Shown: positions 31,523-42,552 of the stretch, in pieces | Layout of the letters: each line of letters begins with the position of its first letter | Position numbering within the stretch: position 1 is the stretch's first letter | Source of the DNA: Sansalvadorimonas sp965221135 | Lineage (GTDB): Bacteria; Pseudomonadota; Gammaproteobacteria; Pseudomonadales; Endozoicomonadaceae | Reading direction: 5' to 3' | DNA: 64,000 nt | Assembly: GCA_965221135.1 (NCBI GenBank) | Contig: CBDCRZ010000064.1 | Location: 35,723-99,722 of the forward strand | Translations under genes and position numbers: made by a program | The notes under the pieces: generated by a model | Told to the model about the DNA's origin: nothing | Database searches by the model: none | The model's input: the letters and a program-made list of their open reading frames with translations, nothing else

Positions 31523-32883
31523 GGTTGCCTCCTTGGTTTTGGGAGACTTATGATTTCCTATCAACGGTTAATATGGCAGTACGTGGGTTTTATTGGCGCT
31601 TACGTTAGACTGGATAATGAAAGCCGTGATCCACCGCAGTCAAAAACAGCAGCTAACCAAACAGTGCGGATTTAAAGCCCAAACGCTGGCCATGGTGCTC
31701 AATAGCCTGAGTCAGGTCGCCGGTGACAAAGCCGACACGACCCGGAAGGCGCTGGCCAAAGAGGTGGGAAGCCGTGATTTGACCAACACCAAAGAGTGGT
31801 CGGCCCAGCATCTGGCCATGGTGACCAATGGCCTGAGCCAGGTGACGGGGGACGACGCCGACACGCCCCGGAAGGCGCTGGCCAAAGAGGTGGGAAGCCG
31901 TGATTTGACTGACACCAGGGAGTGGTCGGCCCAGCCTCTGGCCATGGTGGCCAGTGGGATGTCTCATTGCTCACACGTCATAGGGGAGGATGTTGTTCAA
32001 GCTTTGATTCAAGCCATTATGAACATATCGCCGACTGAACAGGATATCATTATGGCCCTTGACGCTTTGTGCCGTTTATCTCTGTCAGACGACCAGCTGA
32101 AGCTTGGCTATTTCCTGGTTAAACGTCTTTGTGATATGACTGGTTTTATTGACACAGGCGGCCCTCTACAGCATAACGTCGGCGACTTCTTATGGAACCT
32201 GGCCGTTCTGGATTTATGTGCAAAACAAAATCCGCTCGTCAAGGATGATCCTGATACACCCCGTTTCGATATCTTTGTTAAGCCGCTAATGGATAGGGAA
32301 AATATCAGGGACCTTCTTTCACATCACTGGCAAGACAGATTTGCATATATTTACTGGGCAGGCATTTCTAACTTGGAAATTGATGTGTCTCCTGCTCTTT
32401 CTGCTCCTGAAAAAAAGGTGAAAGTCTCAGCATCACAAAACAGAGTGTTCCAGGCTGTTAAAAATGCTTTGCCAAACCAAAATATTGTTATGGAAGTGAA
32501 TATTGAAGGGTTCCCAGTTGATATTCTGGTGGGTAAAACCTTGTGTATAGAGGTCGATGGCCCCCATCATTATATTCAGGATGAGACAATGGAAAGCGAT
32601 GAGCTTCTTCTTGCAAAAGAATTTGGAAAAAGAAGAGCGCGAGACCCTTTGATAGATCACATACTCAAAAGCCTGGGGTTTGAGGTGCTGCGTATTTCCT
32701 ATGTTGAGACTGACTCGGTCGCAGGCCTTGGAACGTTTGTTGATCGGGTGATAAATGCAATGGACGAACAAGAAATGAGTCGCCAGTATGAAGGCCTGAG
32801 AGTGAATGACTTGCCAGCCTGGTAACCTTTCTACCAACCACCTGAACGCCACCATTTCAGGCAATGATTTTTCCTGTCCGGTT

Positions 32884-35800
32884 ATGCTTTTGGAGGATCA
32901 TGGTCGGTATATGAGGCGGGTTGCTGATTGTGTATTCCCTTCTCTTTTTGGCCTGTGCCGTCTTGCCATATATCCCGCCATTGCCTTTACTGCACAGCCT
33001 CAACGAACGGGCAAGAGGATGAGATTGACCGTGAATATTGGTGCTCACTTTTGCAGGAGAGAATTGTTTTTTATTTGGTTAATGCTACCGCTGTCAGGGG
33101 GCGTGATAGAGAAATGCGCAGCAGCAGATAAAGATACAAAGAAAAGCTGGGCGGCAATTGTAAAGCCTTTACCTGCTTCCCTGTATCCCGGTCGTACCGG
33201 TGTCCGGCCACATGCCTCTCCTGTTCCTGAATCATCAATGCTTCAGTGGCCGCCTGTATTGACCATATCAAAGATCCATGCCGAAGTCCCTTCACGACAA
33301 CAGGAATCGTCTGAGGCGACAGTTCGAACCCATCCAAAAAGAAGACCAGACAGAAAGAGACAATATTACCGCAACCCTTCCGCCGAGCGTTTCGATCAAC
33401 AGATAGAAGCACTGGCAAACGAAGTGAATCGACTCAAAAAGCAACTTCACGGGCCACATCGGGAGAGCCATAAAACCGCGCTTTTAGATCTTGCATTCCA
33501 GATGACAGAAAGAGATCCGCACCCGCTTCGAACCAGTCCCAAAGCCCTTGCTCTTTTGGCAAATGCGTTTTCAAAATTAGCAAAATATCAAGAAGGCGCC
33601 ACAGCGTTAGACTGGATAATGAAAGCCGTGATCCACCGCAGTCAAAAACAGCAGCTAACCAAACAGTGCGGATTTAAAGCCCAAACGCTGGCCATGGTGC
33701 TCAATAGCCTGAGCCAGGTCGCCGGTGACAAAGCCGACACGACCCAGAAGGCGCTGGCCAAAGAGGTGGGGAGGCGTGATTTGACCGACACCAAAGAGTG
33801 GTCGGCCCAGCATCTGGCCATGGTGACCAATGGCCTGAGTCAGGTGGCGGGGGACGACGCCGACACGACCCGGAAGGCGCTGGCCAAAGAGGTGGGGAGG
33901 CGTGATTTGACTGACCCCAGGGAGTGGTCGGCCCAGTCTCTGGCCATGGTGACCAATGGCCTGAAGCAGGTGGCGGGGGACGACGCCGACACGACCCGGA
34001 AGGCGCTGGCCAAAGAAGTAGGGAGGCGTGCCCTTTCCGGAGACCTTAAGTGCTGGATAGCGCAAGATCTGGCCATGGTGACCAATGGCCTGAGGCAGGT
34101 GGCGGGTGACGACGCCGACACGACCCGGAAGGCGCTGGCCAAAGAGGTGGGAAGCCGTGCCCTTGCCGGAGACCTTAAGTGCTGGATATCGCAAGATCTG
34201 GCCATGGTGACCAATGGCCTGAGGCAGGTGGCGGGGGACGACGCCGACACGACCCGAAAGGCGCTGGCCAAAGAGGTGGGGAGGCGTGATTTGACTTGGC
34301 CGGCCCAGCATCTGGCCATGGTGACCAATGGCCTGAGCCAGATGACGGGGGACGACGCCGACACGACCCGGAAGGCGCTGGCCAAAGAGGTGGGAAGCCG
34401 TGATTTGACCGACACCAAAGAGTGGTCGGCCCAGCCTCTGGCCATGGTGACCAATAGCCTGAGCCAGGTGACGGGGGACGACGCCGACACGACCCGGAAG
34501 GCGCTGGCCAAAGAGGTGGGAAGCCGTGATTTGACCAACACCAAAGAGTGGTCGGCCCAGCATCTGGCCATGGTGACCAATGGCCTGAGCCCGATGACGG
34601 GGGACGACGCCGACACGACCCGGAAGGCGCTGGCCAAAGAGGTGGGGAGGCGTGATTTGACTGACCCCAGGGAGTGGTCGGCCCAGCATCTGGCCATGGT
34701 GACCAATGGCCTGAATCAGGTAGCGGGTGACGACGCCGACACGACCCGGAAGGCGCTGGCCAAAGAAGTGAGAAGCCGTGATTTGGCCGACACCAAAGAG
34801 TGGTCGGCCCAGCCTCTGGCCATGGTGACCAATGGCCTGAGTCAGGTGACGGGGGACGACGCCAACACGACCCGGAAGGCGCTGGCCAAAGAGGTGGGAA
34901 GACGTGATTTGACCGACACCAAAGAGTGGTCGGCCCAGCATCTGGCCATGGTGACCAATGGCCTGAGCCCGGTGGCGGGGGACGACGCCGACACGACCCG
35001 GAAGGCGCTGGCCAAAGAGGTGGGAAGCCGTGATTTGACCGACACCAAAGAGTGGTCAGCTCAGCATCTGGCCATGGTGACCAATGGCCTGAGTCAGGTG
35101 GCGGGGGACGACGCCGACACGACCCGGAAGGCGCTGGCCAAAGAAGTAGGGAGGCGTGCCCTTGCCGGAGACCTTAAGTGCTGGTTAGCGCAACATCTGG
35201 CCATGGTGACCAATGGCCTGAGGCAGGTAACGGGGGACGACGCCGACACGACCCGGAAGGCGCTGGCCAAAGAGGTGGGGAGGCGTGATTTGACCGACAC
35301 CAAAGAGTGGTCGGCCCAGCATCTGGCCATGGTGGCCAGTGGTCTGAGGCAGGTGGAGGGGGACGACGCCGACACGACCCGGAAGGCGCTGGCCAAAGAG
35401 GTGGGGAGGCGTGATTTGACCGACACCAAAGAGTGGTCGGCCCAGCATCTGGCCATGGTGGCCAGTGGGATGTCTTATTGCTCACACGTCATAGGGGAGG
35501 ATGTTGTTCAAGCTTCGATTCAAGCCATTATGAACATATCGCCGACTGAACAGGATATCATTATGGCCCTTTACGCTTTGTGCCGTTTATCTCTGTCAGA
35601 CGACCAGCTGAAGCTTGGCTATTTCCTGGTTAAACGTCTTTGTGATATGACTGGTTTTATTGACACAGGCGGCCCTCTACAGCAGAGCGTCGGCGACTTC
35701 TTATGGAACCTGGCCGTTCTGGATTTATGTGCAAAACAAAATCCGCTCGTCAAGGATGATCCTGATACACCCCGTTTCGATATCTTTGTTAAGCCGCTAA

Positions 35801-36336
35801 TGGATATGGAAAATATCAGGGACCTTCTTTCACATCACTGGCAAGACAGATTTGCATATATTTACTGGGCAGGCATTTCTAACCTGGAAATTGATGTGTC
35901 TCCTGCTCTTTCTGCTCCTGAAAAAAAGGTGAAAGTCTCAGCATCACAAAACAGAGTGTTCCAGGCTGTTAAAAATGCTTTGCCAAACCAAAATATTGTT
36001 ATGGAAGTGAATATTGAAGGGTTCCCGGTTGATATTCTGGTGGGTAAAACCTTGTGTATAGAGGTCGATGGCCCCCATCATTATATTCAGGATGACACAA
36101 TGGAAAACGATGAGTTTCTTCTTGCAAAAGAATCTGGAAAAAGAAGAGCGCGAGACCGTTTGATAGATCACATACTCAAAAGCCTGGGGTTTGAGGTGCT
36201 ACGTATTTCCTATGTTGAGACTGACTCGGTCGCAGGCCTTGGAACGTTTGTTGATCGGGTGATAAATGCAATGGACGAACAAGAAATGAGTCGCCAGTAT
36301 GAAGGCCTGAGAGTGAATGACTTGCCAGCCTGGTAA
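32884..36336 (+). CDS. Copy 11, repeat-RAP protein, intact, 13 repeats
   Basis: About 1150 aa, thirteen full repeats ordered BB-AA-BBBBBBB-A-B. One B repeat near 34285-34310 is four residues shorter (RRDLTWPAQ), losing the loop before the conserved Trp; this is the only contracted repeat in the array. The last full repeat has a VASGLRQVEG variant that looks like a hybrid of an internal and the terminal repeat. N-terminus, FAST-like module and RAP domain are complete. Confidence 0.9.
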   Translation: MLLEDHGRYMRRVADCVFPSLFGLCRLAIYPAIAFTAQPQRTGKRMRLTVNIGAHFCRRELFFIWLMLPLSGGVIEKCAAADKDTKKSWAAIVKPLPASLYPGRTGVRPHASPVPESSMLQWPPVLTISKIHAEVPSRQQESSEATVRTHPKRRPDRKRQYYRNPSAERFDQQIEALANEVNRLKKQLHGPHRESHKTALLDLAFQMTERDPHPLRTSPKALALLANAFSKLAKYQEGATALDWIMKAVIHRSQKQQLTKQCGFKAQTLAMVLNSLSQVAGDKADTTQKALAKEVGRRDLTDTKEWSAQHLAMVTNGLSQVAGDDADTTRKALAKEVGRRDLTDPREWSAQSLAMVTNGLKQVAGDDADTTRKALAKEVGRRALSGDLKCWIAQDLAMVTNGLRQVAGDDADTTRKALAKEVGSRALAGDLKCWISQDLAMVTNGLRQVAGDDADTTRKALAKEVGRRDLTWPAQHLAMVTNGLSQMTGDDADTTRKALAKEVGSRDLTDTKEWSAQPLAMVTNSLSQVTGDDADTTRKALAKEVGSRDLTNTKEWSAQHLAMVTNGLSPMTGDDADTTRKALAKEVGRRDLTDPREWSAQHLAMVTNGLNQVAGDDADTTRKALAKEVRSRDLADTKEWSAQPLAMVTNGLSQVTGDDANTTRKALAKEVGRRDLTDTKEWSAQHLAMVTNGLSPVAGDDADTTRKALAKEVGSRDLTDTKEWSAQHLAMVTNGLSQVAGDDADTTRKALAKEVGRRALAGDLKCWLAQHLAMVTNGLRQVTGDDADTTRKALAKEVGRRDLTDTKEWSAQHLAMVASGLRQVEGDDADTTRKALAKEVGRRDLTDTKEWSAQHLAMVASGMSYCSHVIGEDVVQASIQAIMNISPTEQDIIMALYALCRLSLSDDQLKLGYFLVKRLCDMTGFIDTGGPLQQSVGDFLWNLAVLDLCAKQNPLVKDDPDTPRFDIFVKPLMDMENIRDLLSHHWQDRFAYIYWAGISNLEIDVSPALSAPEKKVKVSASQNRVFQAVKNALPNQNIVMEVNIEGFPVDILVGKTLCIEVDGPHHYIQDDTMENDEFLLAKESGKRRARDRLIDHILKSLGFEVLRISYVETDSVAGLGTFVDRVINAMDEQEMSRQYEGLRVNDLPAW

Positions 36337-36394
36337 CCTTTCTACCAATCACCTGAACGCCACCATTTCAGGCAATGATTTTTCCTGTCCGGTT

Positions 36395-39300
36395 ATGCTT
36401 TTGGAGGATCATGGTCGGTATATGAGGCGGTTTGCTGATTGTGTATTCCCTTCTCTTTTTGGCCTGTGCCGTCTTGCCATATATCCCGCCATTGCCTTTA
36501 CTGCACAGCCTCAACGAACGGGCAACAGGATGAGATTCACCGTGAATATTGGTGCTCACTTTTGCAGGAGAGAATTGTTTTTTATTTGGTTAATGCTACC
36601 GCTGTCAGGGGGCGTGATAGAGAAATGCGCAGCAGCAGATAAAGATACAAAGAAAAGCTGGGCGGCAATTGTAAAGCCTTTACCTGCTTCCCTGTATCCC
36701 GGTCGTACCGGTATCCGGCCACATGCCTCTCCTGTTCCTGAATCATCAATGCTTCAGTGGCCGCCTGTATTGACCACATCAAAGACCCATGCCGAAGTCC
36801 CTTCACGACAACAGGAATCGTCTGAGGCTACAGTTCGAACACATCCACAAAGAAGACCAGACAGAAAGAGACAATATTACCGCAACCCTTCCGCCGAGCG
36901 TTTCGATCAACAGATAGAAGCACTGGCAAACGAAGTGAATCAACTCAAAAAGCAACTTCACGGGCCACATCGGGAGAGCCATAAAACCGCGCTTTTAGAT
37001 CTTGCATTCCAGATGACAGAAAGAGATCCGCACCCGCTTCGAGCCAGTCCCAAAGCCCTTGCTCTTTTGGCAAATGCGTTTTCAAAATTAGCAAAATATC
37101 AAGAAGGCGCCACAGCGTTAGACTGGATAATGAAAGCCGTGATCCACCGCAGTCAAAAACAGCAACTAACCAAACAGTGCGGATTTAAAGCCCAAACGCT
37201 GGCCATGGTGCTCAATAGCCTGAGTCAGGTGGCCGGTGACAAAGCCGACACGACCCGGAAGGCGCTGGCCAAAGAAGTGGGAAGCCGTGATTTGACTGAC
37301 CCCAGGGAGTGGTCGGCCCAGCATCTGGCCATGGTGACCAATGGCCTGAGTCAGGTAGCGGGTGACGACGCCGACACGACCCGGAAGGCGCTGGCCAAAG
37401 AAGTGGGGAGGCGTGCCCTTGCCGGAGACCTTAAATGCTGGATAGCGCAAGAGCTGGCCATGGTGACCAATGGCCTGAGCCAGGTGAAGGGGGACGACGC
37501 TGACACGACCCGGAAGGCGCTGGCCAAAGAAGTGGGGAGGCGTGATTTGACCGACACCAAAGAGTGGTCGGCCCAGCATCTGGCCATGGTGACCAATGGC
37601 CTGAGTCAGGTGACGGGGGACGACGCCGACACGACCCGGAAGGCGTTGGCCAAAGAAGTGGGGAGGCGTGCCCTTGCCGGAGACCTTAAGTGCTGGATAG
37701 CGCAAGATCTGGCCATGGTGACCAATGGCCTGAGTCAGGTGGCGGGGGACGACGCCGACACGACCCGGAAGGCGCTGGCCAAAGAGGTGGGAAGCCGTGA
37801 TTTGACCGCCACCAAAGAGTGGTCGGCCCAGCCTCTGGCCATGGTGACCAATGGCCTGAGTCAGGTGGCGGGGGACGACGCCGACACGACCCGGAAGGCG
37901 CTGGCCAAAGAGGTGGGAAGCCGTGATTTGACCGACACCAAAGAGTGGTCAGCCAAGCATCTGGCCATGGTGACCAATGGCCTGAGTCAGGTGTGGGGGG
38001 ACGACGCTGACACGACCCGGAAGGCGCTGGCCAAAGAGGTGGGAATCCGTGATTTGACCAACACCAAAGAGTGGTCAGCTCAGCATCTGGCCATGGTGAC
38101 CAATGGCCTGGGCCCGGTGGCGGGTGACGACGCCGACACGACCCGGAAGGCGCTGGCCAAAGAGGTGGGAAGCCGTGATTTGACCGACACCAAAGAGTGG
38201 TCGGCCCAGCCTCTGGCCATGGTGACCAATGGCCTGAGTCAGGTGGCGGGGGACGACGCCGACACGACCCGGAAGGCGCTGGCCAAAGAGGTGGGAAGCC
38301 GTGATTTGACCGACACCAAAGAGTGGTCGGCCCAGCCTCTGGCCATGGTGACCAATGGCCTGAGTCAGGTGAGGGGGGACGACGCCGACACGACCCGGAA
38401 GGCGCTGGCCAAAGAGGTGGGAAGCCGTGATTTGACCGACACCAAAGAGTGGTCAGCTCAGCATCTGGCCATGGTGACCAATGGCCTGAGCCAGGTGACG
38501 GGGGACGACGCCGACACGACCCGGAAGGCGCTGGCCAAAGAGGTGGGAAGCCGTGATTTGACCGACACCAAAGAGTGGTCGGCCCAGCCTCTGGCCATGG
38601 TGGCCAGTGGGATGTCTCATTGCTCACACGTCATAGGGGCGGATGTTGTTCAAGCTTCGATTCAAGCCATTATGAACATATCGCCGACTGAACAGGATAT
38701 CATTATGGCCCTTGACGCTTTGTGCCGTTTATCTCTGTCAGACGACCAGCTGAAGCTTGCCTATTTCCTGGTTAAACGTCTTTGTGATATGACTGGTTTT
38801 ATTGACACAGGCAGCCCTCTACAGCAGAGCGTCGGCGACGTCTTATGGAACCTGGCCGTTCTGGATTTATGTGCAAAACAAAATCCGCTCGTCAAGGATG
38901 ATCCTGATACACCCCGTTTCGATATCTTTGTTAAGCCGCTAATGGATAGGGAAAGTATCAGGGACGTTCTTTCACATCACTGGCAAGACAGATTTGCATA
39001 TATTTACTGGGCAGGCATTTCTAACTTGGAAATTGATGTGTCTCCTGCTCTTTCTGCTCCTGAAAAAAAGGTGAAGGTCTCAGCATCACAAAACAGAGTG
39101 TTCCAGGCTGTTAAAAATGCTTTGCCAAACCAAAATATTGTTATGGAAGTGAATATTGAAGGGTTCCCAGTTGATATTCTGGTGGGTAAAACCCTGTGTA
39201 TAGAGGTCGATGGCCCCCATCATTATATTCAGGATGACACAATGGAAAACGATGAGCTTCTTCTTGCAAAAGAATCTGGAAAAAGAAGAGCGCGAGACCC

Positions 39301-39478
39301 TTTGATAGATCACATACTCAAAAGCCTGGGGTTTGAGGTGCTACGTATTTCCTATGTTGAGACTGACTCGGTCGCAGGCCTTGGAACCTTTGTTGATCGG
39401 GTGATAAATGCAATGGACGAACAAGAAATGAGTCGCCAGTATGAAGGCCTGAGAGTGAATGACTTGCCAGCCTGGTAA
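36395..39478 (+). CDS. Copy 12, repeat-RAP protein, intact, 10 repeats
   Basis: About 1027 aa, ten full repeats ordered B-A-B-A-BBBBBB. Its B-type run contains unusual variants at repeat positions 23-26 (SQVWGD, GPVAGD, SQVRGD, SQVKGD), so this copy adds diversity at the turn between the two repeat helices. The FAST-like module has VIGADVV and LKLAYFL where most copies read VIGEDVV and LKLGYFL. The RAP domain is complete. Confidence 0.9.
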   Translation: MLLEDHGRYMRRFADCVFPSLFGLCRLAIYPAIAFTAQPQRTGNRMRFTVNIGAHFCRRELFFIWLMLPLSGGVIEKCAAADKDTKKSWAAIVKPLPASLYPGRTGIRPHASPVPESSMLQWPPVLTTSKTHAEVPSRQQESSEATVRTHPQRRPDRKRQYYRNPSAERFDQQIEALANEVNQLKKQLHGPHRESHKTALLDLAFQMTERDPHPLRASPKALALLANAFSKLAKYQEGATALDWIMKAVIHRSQKQQLTKQCGFKAQTLAMVLNSLSQVAGDKADTTRKALAKEVGSRDLTDPREWSAQHLAMVTNGLSQVAGDDADTTRKALAKEVGRRALAGDLKCWIAQELAMVTNGLSQVKGDDADTTRKALAKEVGRRDLTDTKEWSAQHLAMVTNGLSQVTGDDADTTRKALAKEVGRRALAGDLKCWIAQDLAMVTNGLSQVAGDDADTTRKALAKEVGSRDLTATKEWSAQPLAMVTNGLSQVAGDDADTTRKALAKEVGSRDLTDTKEWSAKHLAMVTNGLSQVWGDDADTTRKALAKEVGIRDLTNTKEWSAQHLAMVTNGLGPVAGDDADTTRKALAKEVGSRDLTDTKEWSAQPLAMVTNGLSQVAGDDADTTRKALAKEVGSRDLTDTKEWSAQPLAMVTNGLSQVRGDDADTTRKALAKEVGSRDLTDTKEWSAQHLAMVTNGLSQVTGDDADTTRKALAKEVGSRDLTDTKEWSAQPLAMVASGMSHCSHVIGADVVQASIQAIMNISPTEQDIIMALDALCRLSLSDDQLKLAYFLVKRLCDMTGFIDTGSPLQQSVGDVLWNLAVLDLCAKQNPLVKDDPDTPRFDIFVKPLMDRESIRDVLSHHWQDRFAYIYWAGISNLEIDVSPALSAPEKKVKVSASQNRVFQAVKNALPNQNIVMEVNIEGFPVDILVGKTLCIEVDGPHHYIQDDTMENDELLLAKESGKRRARDPLIDHILKSLGFEVLRISYVETDSVAGLGTFVDRVINAMDEQEMSRQYEGLRVNDLPAW

Positions 39479-39536
39479 CCTTTCTACCAATCACCTGAAC
39501 GCCACCATTTCAGGCAATGATTTTTCCTATCCGGTT

Positions 39537-42494
39537 ATGCTTTTGGAGGATCATGGTCGGTATATGAGGCGGTTTGCTGATTGTGTATTCCCTTCTCTTT
39601 TTGGCCTGTGCCGTCTTGCCATATATCCCGCCATTGCCTTTACTGCACAGCCTCAACGAACGGGCAATGGGATGAGATTTACCGTGAATATTGGTGCTCA
39701 CTTTTGCGGGAGAGAATTGTTTTTTATTTGGTTAATGCTACCGCTGTCAGGGGGCGTGATAGAGAAATGCGCAGCAGCAGATAAAGATACAAAGAAAAGC
39801 TGGGCGGCAATTGTAAAGCCTTTACCTGCTTCCCTGTATCCCGGTCGTACCGGTGTCCGGCCACATGCCTCTCCTGTTCCTGAATCATCAATGCTTCAGT
39901 GGCCACCTGTATTGACCACATCAAAGACCCATGCCGAAGTCCCTTCACGACAACAGGAATCGTCTGAGGCTACAGTTCGAACACATCCAAAAAGAAGACC
40001 AGACAGAAAGAGACAATATTACCGCAACCCTTCCGCCGAGCGTTTCGATCAACAGATAGAAGCACTGGCAAACGAAGTGAATCGACTCAAAAAGCAACTT
40101 CACGGGCCACATCGGGAGAGCCATAAAACCGCGCTTTTAGATCTTGCATTCCAGATGACAGAAAGAGATCCGCACCCGCTTCGAGCCAGTCCCAGAGCCC
40201 TTGCTCTTTTGGCAAATGCGTTTTCAAAATTAGCAAAATATCAAGAAGGCGCCACAGCGTTAGACTGGATAATGAAAGCCGTGATCCACCGCAGTCAAAA
40301 ACAGCAGCTAACCAAACAGTGCGGATTTAAAGCCCAAACGCTGGCCATGGTGTTCAATAGCCTGAGTCAGGTCGCCGGTAACAAAGCCGACACGACCCGG
40401 AAGGCGCTGGCCAAAGAGGTGGGGAGGCGTGATTTGACCGACACCAAAGAGTGGTCGACCCAGCCTCTGGCCATGGTGACCAATGGCCTGAGCCCGGTGA
40501 CGGGGGACGACGCCGACACGACCCGGAAGGCGCTGGCCAAAGAGGTGGGGAGGCGTGCCCTTGCCGGAGACCTTAAGTGCTGGATAGCGCAAGATCTGGC
40601 CATGGTGACCAATGGCCTGAGCCCGGTGACGGGGGACGACGCCGACACGACCCGGAAGGCGCTGGCCAAAGAGGTGGGAAGCCGTGATTTGACCGACACC
40701 AAAGAGTGGTCGGCCCAGCATCTGGCCATGGTGACCAATGGCCTGAGTCAGGTGACGGGGGACGATGCCGACACGACCCGGAAGGCGCTGACCAAAGAGG
40801 TGGGGAGGCGTGATTTGACCGACACCAAAGAGTGGTCGGCCCAGCCTCTGGCCATGGTGACCAATGGCCTGAGCCAGGTAACGGGGGACGACGCCGACAC
40901 GACCCGGAAGGCGCTGGCCAAAGAGGTGGGAAGCCGTGATTTGACCAACACCAAAGAGTGGTCGGCCCAGCCTCTGGCCATGGTGACCAATGGCCTGAGT
41001 CAGGTGGCGGGGGACGACGCCGACACGACCCGGAAGGCGTTGGACAAAGAGGTGGGAAGCCGTGATTTGACCAACACCAAAGAGTGGTCGGCCCAGCATC
41101 TGGCCATGGTAATCAATGGCCTGAGTCAGGTGGCGGGGGACGACGCCGACACGACCCGGAAGGCGCTGGCCAAAGAGGTGGGAAGCCGTGATTTGACCGA
41201 CACCAAAGAGTGGTCGGCCCAGCATCTGGCCATGGTGACCAATGGCCTGAGCCCGGTGACGGGGGACGACGCCGACACGACCCGGAAGGCGCTGGCCAAA
41301 GAGGTGGGGAGCCGTGCCCTTGCCAGAGGCCTTAAGGGCTGGATAGCGCAAGATCTGGCCATGGTGACCAATGGCCTGAGTCAGGTGGCGGGGGACGACG
41401 CCGACACGACCCGGAAGGCGCTGGCCAAAGAGGTGGGAAGCCGTAATTTGACCGACACCAAAGAGTGGTCGGCCCAGCATCTGGCCATGGTGACCAATGG
41501 CCTGAGCCCGGTGACGGGGGACGACGCCGACACGACCCGGAAGGCGCTGGCCAAAGAGGTTGGGAGGCGTGATTTGACAGACCCCAGGGAGTGGTCGGCC
41601 CAGCATCTGGCCATGGTGGCCAGTGGGGTGTCTCATTGCTCACACGTCATAGGGGAGGATGTTGTTCAAGCTTCGATTCAAGCCATTATGAACATATCGC
41701 CGACTGAACAGGGTATCATTATGGCCCTTGACGCTTTGTGCCGTTTATCTCTGTCAGACGACCAGCTGAAGCTTGGCTATTTCCTGGTTAAACGTCTTTG
41801 TGATATGACTGGTTTTATTGACACAGGCGGCCCTCTACAGCATAACGTCGGCGAATTCTTATGGAACCTGGCCGTTCTGGATTTATGTGCAAAACAAAAT
41901 CCGCTCGTCAAGGATGATCCTGATACACCCCGTTTCGATATCTTTGTTAAGCCGCTAATGGATAGGGAAAATATCAGGGACCTTCTTTCACATCACTGGC
42001 AAGACAGATTTGCATATATTTACTGGGCAGGCATTTCTAACTTGGAAATTGATGTGTCTCCTGCTCTTTCTGCTCCTGAAAAAAAGGTGAAAGTCTCAGC
42101 ATTACAAAACAGAGTGTTCCAGGCTGTTAAAAATGCTTTGCCAAACCAAAATATTGTTATGGAAGTGAATATTGAAGGGTTCCCAGTTGATATTCTGGTG
42201 GGTAAAACCTTGTGTATAGAGGTCGATGGCCCCCATCATTATATTCAGGATGAAACAATGGAAAACGATGAGCTTCTTCTTGCAAAAGAATCTGGAAAAA
42301 GAAGAGCGCGAGACCCTTTGATAGATCACATACTCAAAAGCCTGGGGTTTGAGGTGCTACGTATTTCCTATGTTGAGACTGACTCGGTCGCAGGCCTTGG
42401 AACGTTTGTTGATCGGGTGATAAATGCAATGGACGAACAAGAAATGAGTAGGCAGTATGAAGGCCTGAGAGTGAATGACCTGCCAGCCTGGTAA
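39537..42494 (+). CDS. Copy 13, repeat-RAP protein, intact, 9 repeats
   Basis: About 985 aa, nine full repeats ordered B-A-BBBBB-A-B. The second A repeat is an ALARGLKGW variant, also seen as ALAGGLKGW in copy 3, indicating exchange of repeat modules between copies. Final half repeat reads VASGVSHCSH. N-terminus, FAST-like module and RAP domain complete. Confidence 0.9.
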   Translation: MLLEDHGRYMRRFADCVFPSLFGLCRLAIYPAIAFTAQPQRTGNGMRFTVNIGAHFCGRELFFIWLMLPLSGGVIEKCAAADKDTKKSWAAIVKPLPASLYPGRTGVRPHASPVPESSMLQWPPVLTTSKTHAEVPSRQQESSEATVRTHPKRRPDRKRQYYRNPSAERFDQQIEALANEVNRLKKQLHGPHRESHKTALLDLAFQMTERDPHPLRASPRALALLANAFSKLAKYQEGATALDWIMKAVIHRSQKQQLTKQCGFKAQTLAMVFNSLSQVAGNKADTTRKALAKEVGRRDLTDTKEWSTQPLAMVTNGLSPVTGDDADTTRKALAKEVGRRALAGDLKCWIAQDLAMVTNGLSPVTGDDADTTRKALAKEVGSRDLTDTKEWSAQHLAMVTNGLSQVTGDDADTTRKALTKEVGRRDLTDTKEWSAQPLAMVTNGLSQVTGDDADTTRKALAKEVGSRDLTNTKEWSAQPLAMVTNGLSQVAGDDADTTRKALDKEVGSRDLTNTKEWSAQHLAMVINGLSQVAGDDADTTRKALAKEVGSRDLTDTKEWSAQHLAMVTNGLSPVTGDDADTTRKALAKEVGSRALARGLKGWIAQDLAMVTNGLSQVAGDDADTTRKALAKEVGSRNLTDTKEWSAQHLAMVTNGLSPVTGDDADTTRKALAKEVGRRDLTDPREWSAQHLAMVASGVSHCSHVIGEDVVQASIQAIMNISPTEQGIIMALDALCRLSLSDDQLKLGYFLVKRLCDMTGFIDTGGPLQHNVGEFLWNLAVLDLCAKQNPLVKDDPDTPRFDIFVKPLMDRENIRDLLSHHWQDRFAYIYWAGISNLEIDVSPALSAPEKKVKVSALQNRVFQAVKNALPNQNIVMEVNIEGFPVDILVGKTLCIEVDGPHHYIQDETMENDELLLAKESGKRRARDPLIDHILKSLGFEVLRISYVETDSVAGLGTFVDRVINAMDEQEMSRQYEGLRVNDLPAW

Positions 42495-42552
42495 CCTTTC
42501 TACCAGCCACCTGAACGCCACCATTTCAGGCAATGATTTTTCCTGTCCGGTT

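Larger units (their letters stand above)
29106..31603 (-). mobile_element. IS66-family insertion sequence
   Basis: The element is 2498 bp, bounded by inverted ends GTAAGCGCCAAT (left) and ATTGGCGCTTAC (right); the IR begins with GTAAGCG as is typical of IS66. It is flanked by direct repeats GTTAGACT at 29098-29105 and 31604-31611, the 8-bp duplication expected of the family. It carries tnpA, tnpB and tnpC on the - strand, opposite to the host gene. Confidence 0.96.
28377..32825 (+). pseudogene. Copy 10, repeat-RAP gene split by IS66 element
   Basis: The 5' part (28377-29105) ends in the degenerate helical segment at the codons for ALDW; the 3' part resumes at 31612. Between them lies a 2498-bp IS66-family element with an 8-bp target duplication GTTAGACT. 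A separate 1-nt loss near 28471 (TATCCCGCATTG instead of TATCCCGCCATTG) shifts the N-terminal frame. With element and one duplication removed, the two halves rejoin in frame. This is the shortest repeat block in the array: cap, one full B repeat and the final half repeat, followed by a complete FAST-like module and RAP domain. Confidence 0.9.
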
